A DNA stretch of 64,000 bases from Cannabis sativa (taxonomy: Eukaryota > Streptophyta > Magnoliopsida > Rosales > Cannabaceae). The DNA lies in the NCBI RefSeq assembly GCF_029168945.1, contig NC_083601.1, positions 37,747,660 through 37,811,659 of the forward strand, given 5' to 3'. Positions 24,132 through 35,047 of this stretch are shown here, in pieces; position 1 is the first letter of the stretch, and each line of letters begins with the position of its first letter. Below the pieces are notes generated by a model. The model searched no databases and was not told the origin of the DNA. It saw only the letters and a list, made by a program, of their open reading frames with translations. Made by a program: the position numbers and the translations under genes.

Positions 24132-25312
24132 GATTCTATCTGGTAAAATAATACTTTTTATGAATTAAATAAGACAATTCAGAAAATTAAAAATAACAAA
24201 GGAAGATTAATCAAGATAAGAAAATAGGGAGACGAATCCTGTTGATAAGTTACCAATGTTAATGTCTAATTGCTATCCTTCTCTTGAAAAGAATGACAAA
24301 TTATAAATTAACCTAACTCTTTTCAGATCTTTTAGGTTCTAAATCACATGCTCTTTAATTAATCTCTTAATTAAACTAACATGAAATCAGCATTAAGCAA
24401 TAATCTATTGGTCACAAAGGCTATGTAAATACTCTCGTTTCACATCAAAACCTAGACTATCCAATTTTAGCATTCTCAATTCTCACTTTTCAGATTTCGA
24501 ATTGAGATCATAAAACATGTAAAAGGTGATCAGTCTTGCACATGGAAATTAAACACAAATATGAATAGTGTTCACAATCAAGATGGAGGAATGACAATTA
24601 ATCATTAACTAGAAAAGACTTAAACAACATTCATCATTCTCCCTAAATAGGAGTTTAGTTCAAAACATCCATAATCAAATCCATATATAATTAACATTGA
24701 AATAGAAAAGAACATAGAAAAATTAAAGAGAAGAGAAAGAACTAGTTGAAGCAATCGATCCGAGTCGCCACAAGCCGCTCTTCTAGCCTCCTCCTTTGTT
24801 TCTAAGGCTCCAATTCTGAATAATCCCTAATTTTCACGAACTCTCTCTATTTAAACCAAATCTCATCTTTAAAATTCGTGAAATTACGAAATTGCCCAAA
24901 AATCCCGTCACTGGGGTCCCCGTCGCGACTGGCAAAGCCCCCGTCGCGACGGGAGTTCAACTTCAACTTCTTGAAAACTTTCTGCCAGTTCCCGTCGCGA
25001 CTGGAAAATTCCCCGTCGCGACTGGAACAGGCAGCGACACCATTCTTGGTTTTTCTTCTCGATTCTTTCACCATTTTTCCTCAATTCTTGTACATACTCT
25101 CTTTAAATGCCCGAGGACCTGAAACAAAAGAATCAAGTGTAATATAGCCCTAAAACTAGAAACAAAGAGTGAAAACTAACCGCAAATATGACCCGAAACT
25201 TAGACTAATTTTAGCCTAACACATAGCCTAGTAGTTCCACACTTTTCCTCACAAAGAGGAGGTCTCAAGTTCAAATCCTTCATTCTCCAATGTCAAAAAA
25301 AAAAAAAAAAAA
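24006..25312 (+). mobile_element. tRNA-derived SINE, split by a solo LTR
   Basis: Head at 24006-24021, body at 25227 to about 25294, then a run of about 21 A. The body has an A-box-like TAGCCTAGTAGTTCC (25224-25238, including the LTR target duplication) and a B-box-like AGTTCAAATCC (25268-25278), the RNA polymerase III promoter of tRNA-type SINEs. Target duplications AAATTAATGAAG (23994-24005) and AAATTAATTAAG (25313-25324) match at 11 of 12 positions. The SINE is noncoding and broken by the LTR. Confidence 0.65.
24022..25221 (-). mobile_element. Solo LTR, 1.2 kb
   Basis: Begins TGTTACG, ends CCTAACA, and is flanked by a perfect 5-bp duplication CATAG (24017-24021 and 25222-25226). There is no internal region, so it is a solo LTR left by LTR-LTR recombination. 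A TATA-like TTTAAATAGAGAG on the minus strand (complement of about 24842-24856) suggests minus orientation. The interior carries four copies of the palindrome GTCGCGAC. Superfamily not determined. Confidence 0.8.
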
Positions 25313-25426
25313 AAATTAATTAAGATTTTTTTTATAAAATGCGATTAATTAAAAAAAAAAATTGTTTGAAATAGTTAGAGTGAGAATATGAAGAAAATGA
25401 AAAAGAAAGACAAGGAAATAGAATAA

Positions 25427-26085
25427 GGGCCCGTTTGACACACTTTTAGAAAGGCTAAAAGTTATTTTTTGAAAAAATTGTGATAAAAATGTGTTTGGTA
25501 AACAGTCAAAAAATAGTTTTTTGAATAATTTTTGGAGAAGCTACAGTTAACAGTTGAAGCTGCTCCAACCCAACATTTAGAAAAAATTATTTTGATTAAA
25601 AGACTAATAATTTTTTTGTACTAAAACCATATTTACTTTTATTACATATTAAAAAAAATTAATATAAACTAATTAAAATAAAATAAATAATGATTAAATC
25701 TCTTATTTTTTTAAACAACATCAACCTAGAATTTTTCTTATATACTTGAGTTTCTAATTTTTTTTACATTTGATAAAACATAACAAAAAATACTATAAAT
25801 TATTTTTATCAGATGCATATAAATTTATATAAGAAAAAAAAAATAAAAGTATATAAAAAATAAAATATTATATGAAATAATTTTTTAAATATTTTTGATT
25901 ATAATAAATTAGATTATAACATTATCATTATCATTATAATAGATCTTAACAACTCACAGTACCTTGAAATTTATAATTTACCAAATACTCAACTCAATTT
26001 TTTTCTACAGTTTTGCTACAGCTGTTTTTTCTCACAAACACAACTACAACTGTTTTTTCCCACAACACAGATGTGCCAAACGGGC
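25427..26085. mobile_element. MITE with GGCCCGTTTGRCACA ends
   Basis: Left end GGGCCCGTTTGACACAC and right end GATGTGCCAAACGGGCT are inverted repeats of about 16 bp. Flanking trinucleotides TAA and TAG are near-matches to a PIF-type duplication. The interior is AT-rich and noncoding. Confidence 0.6.
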
Positions 26086-26208
26086 TAGTGTTTGTATTTT
26101 ATTTTATTTTATTTTTTTTAAAAAATAAAATAATATATTTTTTAAAAAGTACAAAAATATAAAAAAAAATGAGATAAAAATATACACTTCTTATATATAT
26201 ATATATAT

Positions 26209-26533
26209 CACTACAAAAAACTACTACTTTCAGTGACAGCTTTTAATCACAATATAATTTTTTTGTGACTAAATGTGACTTTTAGTCACAACAAAATGTT
26301 ACTTATGACTAAAACATAGTATTTAGTTACAAGTTGTCACTAATTTAGCTTTAGTCACAACAAGTATTGTGACTAAAAATATATTTAGTCACAACAAATT
26401 GTAATTTTTGTGACTAATACCTTTAGCCACGGACCTTTTAGTCACAACATAAGAATAATAATTTATAATTAGTCATAATGTTTACTTTTAATCACAAGTT
26501 TTGTTGTGACTAAAAGTAAGATTTTTTGTAGTG
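26209..26533 (+). mobile_element. CACTA-type MITE, family A, copy 1 (325 bp)
   Basis: Ends CACTACAAAAAA and TTTTTTGTAGTG with a 3-bp target duplication TAT (26206-26208 and 26534-26536). The interior repeats TTTAGTCACAA and TTGTGACTAAA in both orientations, so the transcript can fold into a long hairpin. The same family occurs at 39801 and 49618. Confidence 0.85.
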
Positions 26534-26823
26534 TATACTTAGATAAAAATATAGTTTGAAAAAAGAAAGATAAATTTAGAAAAAGATGAAAAAGAGAAAG
26601 AAGAAAAAGAAAGAAAAAATAATAATAATAAAAATCAACCAATAACTGAAAAAACTATTAAGAAGAGAATTATTTTTTGAAGCTTTAATAAGTAAAAAAA
26701 ATTAGGTAAGGAAAATATAAATATAAAAAATTATTTATTAAAAGTATAAATATAAAATTTAAAGAAAAATTAATATTTGGTGTAAATATCTTTTATTAAC
26801 AATTTCTCCAAAATTAATAATTA

Positions 26824-27218
26824 GGCTAATTAGGATTTTTGCCCCTGAACTTTGACATGTACCAAATCATGCCCCCTGAACTTTTAAGGCCATTGAAAAT
26901 GCCCCCTGAACTATTGAGATTGTTGGATTTAAGGACTTTTGTCTAATTTTATTCAATTTTACTATTTCAATGATTGTTTATGTATTAAACCATGTTCCCC
27001 AGACTTTGATATCTACCAAATCATGCATTTGAACTTTGACGTGCACTAAATTATGCCCTATGAACTTTCATCCATGTTAGACATTTTTACTAAAATTAGA
27101 AAAAAAGTCCTTAAATCCTACAATCTCAGTAGTTCAGGGGGCATTTTCAATGACCTTAAAAGTTCAGGGCATGATTTGGTACATGTCAAAGTTGAGGGGG
27201 CAAAAATCTTAATTAGCC
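26824..27218. mobile_element. MULE-like MITE, family B, copy 1 (395 bp)
   Basis: Inverted ends GGCTAATTAGGATTTTTGCC and GGCAAAAATCTTAATTAGCC with a perfect 9-bp duplication TAATAATTA (26815-26823 and 27219-27227). Sub-terminal blocks (CTGAACTTTGACATGTACC and its complement) are also inverted. Noncoding. Confidence 0.82.
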
Positions 27219-27238
27219 TAATAATTATTTGCTCTTTT

Positions 27239-27571
27239 GAGTAATGGCATAAATACTTAAGTTTTCCAGTTGCAAATAAATACTTAAGTTTAATTTTTGG
27301 CAGTAATATTACCTAAATTATAATTTTAGAACTTATGTAGGTACCTAATTAAGTAAATTGCCACGTGGCATTCTTTGATTGGTCAAAGTTATTAAGTTTT
27401 TATTATTTTAAAAAAAATTAGTTTAAATATACCAATAAGAAAATGACACGTGGATTTAATGACTTAAGAGTTTCAGAAATATAACTAAGGTATTATTACC
27501 GCCAAAAATTAAACTTAGGTATTTATTTGTAACTGGAAGTTAAAATTAAGTATTTATGCCGTAAATTACTC
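27239..27571. mobile_element. MULE-like MITE, family C (333 bp)
   Basis: Inverted ends GAGTAATGGCATAAATACTT and its partner AAGTATTTATGCCG...TACTC, flanked by the 10-bp direct repeat TTGCTCTTTT (27229-27238 and 27572-27581). It lies one base beyond the target duplication of the preceding MITE. Its ends resemble those of the 4049-5203 MULE (GGCATAAATACT core). It contains CCACGTGG near 27361. Confidence 0.78.
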
Positions 27572-27774
27572 TTGCTCTTTTTATCATACGTACCAAATGC
27601 TACCTAAGTTTTTTTTTTTTTTTTTCTAAAAAAAAAAACACTTTATAAGATTTATTTAGTAGTAGCTAGACTTTTATAATAGCTCAAGCTAATTTCCTAA
27701 GTAGTTAGGTGGGCACTAATTAATGCTATTAACAATATAGTACTTTTTTTTTTGCAAAGGATTAACAATAAAGG

Positions 27775-28034
27775 TTCAGTGGCAGATTCGGAATATGAAT
27801 ATGAAGTAAGGGGATGTAATTTTAAAAGAAAATGTTCTTCAAAAGATTTTAAGCTTTACCTGTATGGTATTTGAAATTTAGCATAATTATTGCACGAAAA
27901 TTAATATTATATTTATAAATATTATTTTTTGTTATAAATATGTATCGTAATAATTAACTAAATTACATATATATTTTTTTATCAATTTTTTAAGATCAAC
28001 TGTCTACCTCGTTTTAATGTGGATCCACCACTAA
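27775..28034. mobile_element. Possible MITE
   Basis: CAGTGGCAGATTCGG on the left and GTGGATCCACCACTA on the right are imperfect inverted ends around an AT-rich core. No target duplication was identified, so this is tentative. Confidence 0.35.
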
Positions 28035-28269
28035 ATGTACTACTTGTACCTAATTAATTTGCATGAGCCAATGCTTTGCAGAGATCAAATAGAACAATAA
28101 CTTGGTCTGGTGGTCACTAGTAGAGACCGTCTTCAGTCTTACGCTTAATAGCCTCATTTAAATGAGTACATACGATAATTTAATTTGATATATATATATA
28201 GATATTTATATATATGAGAGTTGGCAAAACATGGTAGGTTAGAAATGACTTGTTGTTTTTGAAGTTGTG

Positions 28270-28795
28270 CGGTTAGAGTCGTTCTTGATCAATGGATTAA
28301 TGCTCAATCACAAAAGACAAGTGCATTATTATTAGATGATATTAACAATGTTATTGAACGTTGGAGGAAACCAATGTTGAATAAGTTTGGTTTTGGGTGT
28401 GTTGCTCGTGAATCTTGTGGCCACTTAATCGAAGCAATTTCTAGAAACCGGTTTAGGGCGGTCCAACCTAAAATTACAGAGATAATTGGAGTCAAAGAAG
28501 CATTGAGTTTGATCAAAAAAGGCAGTGGTCTAATGTAGTAATTGAAACTGATGCTTTAGTTGTGGTTCAGGTTATCAAAAGTACTATTGAAATGCCATCT
28601 CAATTTGGATTACTTACATACGATTGTCAGGTTTTATTGTCTTCTTTGACGAATGTGTCTTTAGTTTTTGTTAAACTGCAAACAAAACTGTTCATTGTAT
28701 AGTTAGATGATTATATTTTTTGTCAGATTGTACGTCTAGTGTGCTTGATGCTCCTTTTGCTTTGAAATCTATTGTACTTGATGAAAGTTTATGAT
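28270..28795 (+). pseudogene. LINE-type RNase H domain remnant
   Basis: Conceptual reading gives DDINNVIERWRKPM, then FGFGCVARES, then EIIGVKEALSLI, the order seen in the RNase H-like domain of plant L1 LINEs and their domesticated fragments. After a frameshift near 28517 it continues as WSNVVIETDALVVVQVIKST (the conserved E-D segment). Stops and a frameshift break it. An A-rich tail follows at about 28810-28835, consistent with a 5'-truncated retroposed copy. Confidence 0.65.
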
Positions 28796-28835
28796 CACAT
28801 CATATTTGATTAAAAAGAAAAAAAGAAGAAAGAAT

Positions 28836-29723
28836 TGAAAGAGCGATCAAATATATGAATATAATAACAGGAAATGGTTAATGGCTTAGGCAATCAGATT
28901 GCCGCCATTGCAATTAAATTCTGAAACTACATACCCAACATATTTTCCCATGCACCATAAATATAGCTTGAAGTGGGTGATATATATAGTGCCTAAACTA
29001 ATATAACTAACATTTAGACATCTTCCATGACTACCAAAATTTTCGGTTATTTTCCACCCATTAATATAGTTGTTAATAACTTACTATAAAAAGTCAACTT
29101 TCACATATATTTTCATCCTAATGTGAAAAGTCCAATTTCAAACTATATTTGATTATCTTCACATGCATATTGAGCCAAATATATTCAGGTCTTAATTACT
29201 ATTATATTAGATTTTAAAGTTTGATGCCTTGAGTTATATTTTATTTTTTAGATAAGTGCTTTCTTTTGAGTTTTTAGATGGTTTGAACTAGTCAAAGAGT
29301 AACACCTTTGACTAGTTTTCTTACATTTTTTGTTCCATTATTTTATATTTTGGTTTGGGTTTTGTTGAATTAAGCTGTGTTTTAATTTAGTTCTTCATGT
29401 GTTTCTAATAATATTTAGTTATTTGATTAAGTTTACTAGGTGATTTATTTTTGTCTTTTTCTTTTCCTATTTTTTTTGCACTTTGGTTACTGTTTTACTT
29501 GGTATAAATTTCTTAATTTTTACTCTTTTGTTTTGAGTTGGTTATGTTTTGTATAAAGTTTTTCTTCATTAAGTTTTTGTGTTTTGTTTTAAGTTCTTAG
29601 TTTGTTGCTTCTAGCCAAAGAATAACATATTTAGCTATAGATTTCATTAGGTTTTAGTTGAGTTTTTGTAGTTAGTTTAATTTAATTCAATTAGGTGTTT
29701 TTAAGCCGAAATTTTGGCTCTTT
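28836..29723. other. Intergenic DNA, T-rich
   Basis: Between two RNase H remnants. Roughly 29220-29700 is unusually T/TG-rich on the plus strand, with TTTTGTTTT-like runs. No gene or element boundary was recognised. Confidence 0.4.
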
Positions 29724-29985
29724 TTGTAGGACTCAATTAGAGTGGTTTGTTCAGATTCATTTTATCTGGTAACAATTATCAACAAAAAAGTATTATTTTT
29801 TAACAAGCTGAGAGTGCTGTTTGAGGATGTTATAGGTTTAGTGTCCAAATTTTTTAGGACAGTTTTGTCTCATGTGACTCGCGATGAGAATTTTGCAGTT
29901 TATAGTTTGACAAAACATACCCTTCGGTTAGGCGATGAACTATCCTAATTCGAGGATATTCTACCGCCGATTGTAAATAACTGTA
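29724..29985 (+). pseudogene. RNase H-like C-terminal remnant
   Basis: The frame reads VSHVTRDENFAVYSLTKHTL followed by LRLGDELS and then, out of frame, an acidic/proline end. This resembles the last helix and tail of plant RNase H-like domains (HV.R..N..AH.LAK pattern). Only the C-terminal third is present; the catalytic acidic residues are missing. Confidence 0.5.
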
Positions 29986-30634
29986 CTATTAATCATGAGT
30001 AATTCTAATTACCACATAAAAAACTATATTTTAACAATATTGATATCACCATTAAAAGTAATTGTAGCAATGTTTAATTTAGTGTAATGGTAATTACAAT
30101 TAATATTTACAATCTTATTATTTAGTATGGTTTTGAAAACTCAACTATATTTGGTAGGGGCCGAGCTAAATTGGAAAAAAAAGGGGCGGCTATTAAGAAA
30201 GTGATGCACAAATACATTAGCTTATGATTCTCTAATGTTATTTTTTTTTCAATAAATCACACTAAATATAGCACATCGTTTAACTTATAAAAATGGTAAT
30301 ATAATTTCATATTATTATTATTATTATTATTATTATTCACACGCTTAAATCCTATAAAAGAAAATCAAAACTCTAAAATTCTTGTAGGTAATTAAATAAT
30401 ATATGGGGAAATTACTTTATATACTGTTTTTTTTAATTTTTTTTTTTTATATTTACAGTTTGAGTTTCTAATAAAGTGCATACAACACTAGTTGTAATAG
30501 GGTTTTTATATGATTTTTTATTTCAGTTTAGGTTGCGCTAGTTGCAATAGAAATTTTTATATAGAATTTTGTAAAAATACAAAAACAAAACTGTTTTGAA
30601 GTATAAAAATAAAAAAGTTAATCAATGTTTTCAG

Positions 30635-30840
30635 ATTTAATCAATGTTTATTTACGTTTTGTTAAACGTTCTGCTAATCGTGTCGCTCATGGTCTTGCCC
30701 GACTTTTATGGTTAAATGCTGAACGTAGTTATTCGTTTGATTCTCTTCCGAGTAACTTTATTGATGTAATTGTGCAAGAATGGTTATAAATAAAGTTTCA
30801 GCTTTTATTCAAAAAATAAATAAATAAATAAATAAATAAA
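30635..30840 (+). mobile_element. 5'-truncated LINE 3' end with TAAA tail
   Basis: A frame beginning NVYLRFVKRSANRVAHGLAR and ending FIDVIVQEWL then stop is the C-terminus of an L1-type RNase H domain. A short 3' UTR and a (TAAA)n tail (about 30811-30840) follow, as in plant LINE insertions. Only about 50 codons remain. Confidence 0.65.
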
Positions 30841-32815
30841 CCCCTAAATAATATTTTTAGAGGTAATATTAAGTTTTTTCCTTTTTCTTTTAAAATTAAT
30901 AAAAAAAGATGATGAAATATACATAATTATGTGGCCCCACAGATTTATAAGGACTGGTGGAGGGAATTACATTCTCCTTATTTTGTCAAGATTTTTATGT
31001 GGCCCCACAATTTTATCTATGTATTTTGTTAAATTATTATTTTCCAACAAATGGGTATCTTTCTTATTTACTAATAATGTATACATGATATTATCTTGCT
31101 ATAGTTTTTGTAGCTTTCATTGATTTGGTATTATGTCCTGTCTGTTTATTATTGTAATTACGATGAATAATTAATACTTCAAAGGCTTTTTTTAAAAAAT
31201 AATAATAATAAGAAAAAGAACTTGGAAGATAAATATAATTATCTCAAAAAAAAAGTATCACACAATTTAATTTATTAATTATTATAGTATATTATATATT
31301 AATTATTTGTTAGATATTAAGTCTCATGCCTACTAATGACAATTACTTTAGTTAGAATGACAATAACAATGATCACATGTTGATGATGTGTCAGGTCAAT
31401 GGCTAGTGAAGAGAACTTTAAAGCTCCAAGCTAGTTCAATGCCAAAACAAGGAAAATTAAAAACCCCACAAACCAGCAAATTGATGTGACCAGAGAAGAG
31501 AACAAAAATGGAACCTGTAAAATTGAGAAAATATTTGCAGAAAAATTTATATGTCTACACTCCCTAAATTGATTAGGTACATTTTTTCTTCTTTTTATTT
31601 TCTTTTAATATAATAATTAATTTTATTATGAAAGTTAAATAATATATTGGTTATTAAATAAAAAAAAATTTCTTTTATCAAAGAAATTTTATTTTTCATT
31701 TATAGTACATATCTTGTTAATTGGCCCACGTGTTACAATATTACCATTTCACATTAGCCGTTAAAGATATTCGCTTAGAAAGACAGATAACATAAATCTA
31801 GTAAATTTAATAAAGAATTCCCATTTAGAGACATCCTCATAAAATGAATGGATTGAATTGATCAACAACTTCATCATTACTCTCTACAAAGGTAACAAAA
31901 AAAATCAGCAATAAACAACTTTGGGCAAGAGGAGACTTTTAACAGCATAAAAATGAAAAATTTGTACTTATGATGATTGACTCCCTAAAAGAAAATAAAA
32001 TATTTTAATTACAAATAAACAAAATATATATTAACACTAAAAAGGAAAAAATAATCATAATAATTAAATAAATAAACATGGTTACAAATTTTATAATATA
32101 TTTTCACTATAAATAAACAATATTGATAAATAGTAACAATAATTATACCATATGAAAAATGAGAAAATTTGCCAAATATTAATAACTTAAATAACTTTAG
32201 AACTTTAATAATCAATAGCTGAAACGCTCTTAATAACAAATAACTAATACTTTTAATAGTAATAATAAAATATACTCATATATAGTTAATATAATAAAAT
32301 TTAGAATGAAAAATTTTAAAACTAATAATAAGCTCTTACAAAATAATATAGACAACGAAAACTAAAAACATCGATCATTAAGAAGAAAGTATAGAAAATC
32401 ATTGCAATTTTACCAAATAACTAACCAAAAACGTTTCCCCACCTATTTTATCATAAATAATAATTTTTTAGTTTAATTTTTTATAATTCCATTTGTACTT
32501 ATTTAAGGTCATATATAAATTTTCAATATTTTATCATGTAAAAAATAAACTTCAAACAATTCTTTGAGTATAAAAAAAAATAATTACATGTGCAACAATT
32601 TTGTTTTTTATTTTATTTTAATATTATAAAATATTTAGAATTTTTTAAAAATTTATAAATGATTCTAAATAAAGAAATACTAGATCAGGCATATCCACAA
32701 TGACTAGCACCTAAGTGTAATATTACTATTGATCCAAAGTTCTATTTATTTACTTTAATAAATATTATAAAAAATTACTAAACTAATTATAAGATGGATC
32801 ATGGTAAAAAATATA
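30841..32815. other. AT-rich intergenic DNA
   Basis: No gene seen. A CACGTG lies near 31727. GTGGCCCCACA occurs twice, near 30930 and 30998, as a short direct repeat. The open frame on the minus strand at 32009-32239 is low-complexity. Confidence 0.4.
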
Positions 32816-33210
32816 GGCTAATTAGTAATTTTTCCTCCGAACTTTGACATGTACTAAATCATACTTCTGAATTTTTTTGGCCGTTAAAAATTCCCCCGAA
32901 CTATTGAGATTGTTAAATTTAAGGACTTTTGTCTAATTTTAGTAAAAAAATTCTAACATGGATGAAAGTTCAAGGGGCATGATTTAGTACATATCAAAAT
33001 TTGAGGGGCATGATTTGGTAGATATCAAAGTCTGGAGAGCATAGTTTAGTACATAAACAATCACTGAAACAGTATAATAGAATGAAATTAGATAAAAGTC
33101 CTTAAATTTAGCAATCTCAATAGTTCGAGGAGAATTTCTAATGGCCAAAAAAGTTCAAGAGACACAATTTAGTACATGTTAAAGTTCAATAAGAAAAATT
33201 ATTAATTATT
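32816..33210. mobile_element. MULE-like MITE, family B, degraded copy 2
   Basis: The left end GGCTAATTAGTAATTTTT, the internal GAACTTTGACATGTACTAAA and the inverted right end match the 26824-27218 element. It shows many substitutions and a decayed right tip, so it is an older copy. Confidence 0.65.
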
Positions 33211-34699
33211 TAAAAATATATATCAAAACAGTTTTTTAAGGAGAGACCAGACTAGTATAGAATTATGCGAATATTTATTAAAAAAAAGAGGAGAAGAAGA
33301 AGTGATGTAAAGTAGGTGAGTGTATCTAACGCGCCTCACATAAAAGATGTGTCAGGCTAAGCACCACTCACTGAGTTCAGAGACACAGGAAAATTAATGA
33401 TAATAGGTGTAGTGTGTTTTCAGCTCTCCATTGGTTCGTTCGTGTACCATATAGTACGGACGATGTTGATGTGTTCCTATCTATTGTACGTCACTTCCCA
33501 ATTTTACTCTTTCATTTAGGATTTGAACTCAGTCATATTATCTCACTTGCTCCTTTTTAAAGTTTCTTTCTTTCCATTTTCTTTTGACATTATGCAACAC
33601 CACCATTATCAATAATATAATGACATTTTACTAAAATAGAAGTAACAAAAGAAGTTAAAGGACAGTAACAGGAACGGCACCCAAAACAATCCCTCGCCAC
33701 CACACATATATAATACCTTTTTCTTTTTTACTTTTTTTTTTTTGGTTATGTAAGAAAAATATATATATTTTTTTCTAAATTCTATCGAGTCTTCTTTTTG
33801 TTGGTGTAGATTCTGGAATTTTTACCAAAACAAGCAAAACAAATTATTAGGTTTGTTTCTCTGTATATTATTATTATTATTTTTATTTTAATTATCACTA
33901 TACTTGGTCACAGCCACAGTAGTAATAAATTATAATAATTGAAATTTTAGTTGCTACTTTTCTAGGGTGGGGTTTCGAGAAATTTATCCAACTAAAGAAA
34001 GAGGGGAAGAGAGGAAAGGGGTGTGTGTGAGTGAGACTAATACACAACAAAGAAAGAAAGAAAGAAAGAAAGAAAAAAAGGTAGGTTTTGTGATCCAAAC
34101 CAAGTCAATCAACTTGCCAATCTTTTTTCCTAATTTAATTGTTTGTTTTCTTTCTATACTCTTGTTCATTTTTGTTTATTATTATTATTGTTTCTCTTTT
34201 GGAAAATTATAATAATAATAATCCAAATGATACTTTCCCCTGCTGGTTTCTCACTTCTCTTATTTGTTTATTGCTCTTTTATTGGGGGTTATTATTTTCC
34301 TATTTGGTAAAATTCTGGTTTCATTATCTTCAAGTTTAGATCTTTCCATTTTTAGCATACTAAGAATCGTTGGAGCTGAACAAGGTGTGTTTGTGAATTT
34401 GTCTTTGCAGTTTTCTTTAATTCATTTATAATAAACTCACACAGCTCTTATATATACAGATATATAATACAATTATACTATATATACATATATGTATTGT
34501 GGTGGTCGGAAGGAAAAACAATAGGTTTCTTCCGTATGTCTTTATTTTGCAAATTCCTATTTAGGCTTTTCTTCTCAAAAGGCTATCTGGGTATCTTTTC
34601 TTTTTTGCCAATTTGGTAAGACATGCCTTTTTCTCCCAATTAAGTCTTATCCCTTAATTATCTCACATTTTTGTTTTTACTTTATTTATTCATATAATT

Positions 34700-34746
34700 T
34701 CTTCTTCTTCTTCTTCTTCTTCTTCTTCTTCTTCTTCTTCTTCTTT
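34700..34746 (+). repeat. (CTT)n tract 1 upstream of SOC1
   Basis: About 15 uninterrupted TTC units, roughly 300 bases before the SOC1 start codon. Confidence 0.95.
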
Positions 34747-34825
34747 TGTGTCGAGAGCAATCTTTGAATTAAGATAATTTATATAGATAACAACTAGCTA
34801 TAGTTAACTTACTCAAACCTGATTC

Positions 34826-34826
<1 letters not shown>

Positions 34827-34856
<30 letters not shown>

Positions 34857-34868
34857 CTTCTTCTTCTT
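34827..34868 (+). repeat. (CTT)n tract 2 upstream of SOC1
   Basis: About 14 uninterrupted CTT units, 81 bases after the first tract. Such pyrimidine tracts are common in plant 5' UTRs. Confidence 0.95.
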
Positions 34869-35047
34869 TCACATAAAGTAGAAGCCTTTCAGGGTTTTAT
34901 AAGTTTTGCCCATCTGGGTATGATTTCATTCCTCTAAATTTCAACTCTTTTAACATTATATATTTATATTCATTCATTTTTGTATTTGTTTTGTAATTTT
35001 TTTTTTCATTTTTTTAAAGAAAATTAATTGCTGGTCGATCAAGAAAA

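Larger units (their letters stand above)
33211..35047 (+). promoter_or_regulatory. SOC1 upstream region and probable 5' leader
   Basis: No other gene is present. An (AAAG)n tract lies near 34051-34079, and two long CTT tracts lie within 350 bases of the ATG. SOC1 genes often have a 5' UTR intron; a donor-like CTGGGTATGA near 34914-34923 and a T-rich stretch before 35020 would fit one, but this is inferred. The bases before the ATG (AAGAAAAATGG) give a good start context. Confidence 0.5.

Noticed and set aside
24878..25147. Overlapping frames of 76-90 codons near the GTCGCGAC repeats
   Set aside because: They lie within a solo LTR and owe their openness to the GC-rich repeats.
25224..25278. 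tRNA gene
   Set aside because: A-box and B-box-like motifs are present, but the acceptor stem and cloverleaf are missing and a poly-A tail and target duplications follow, so it is a SINE.
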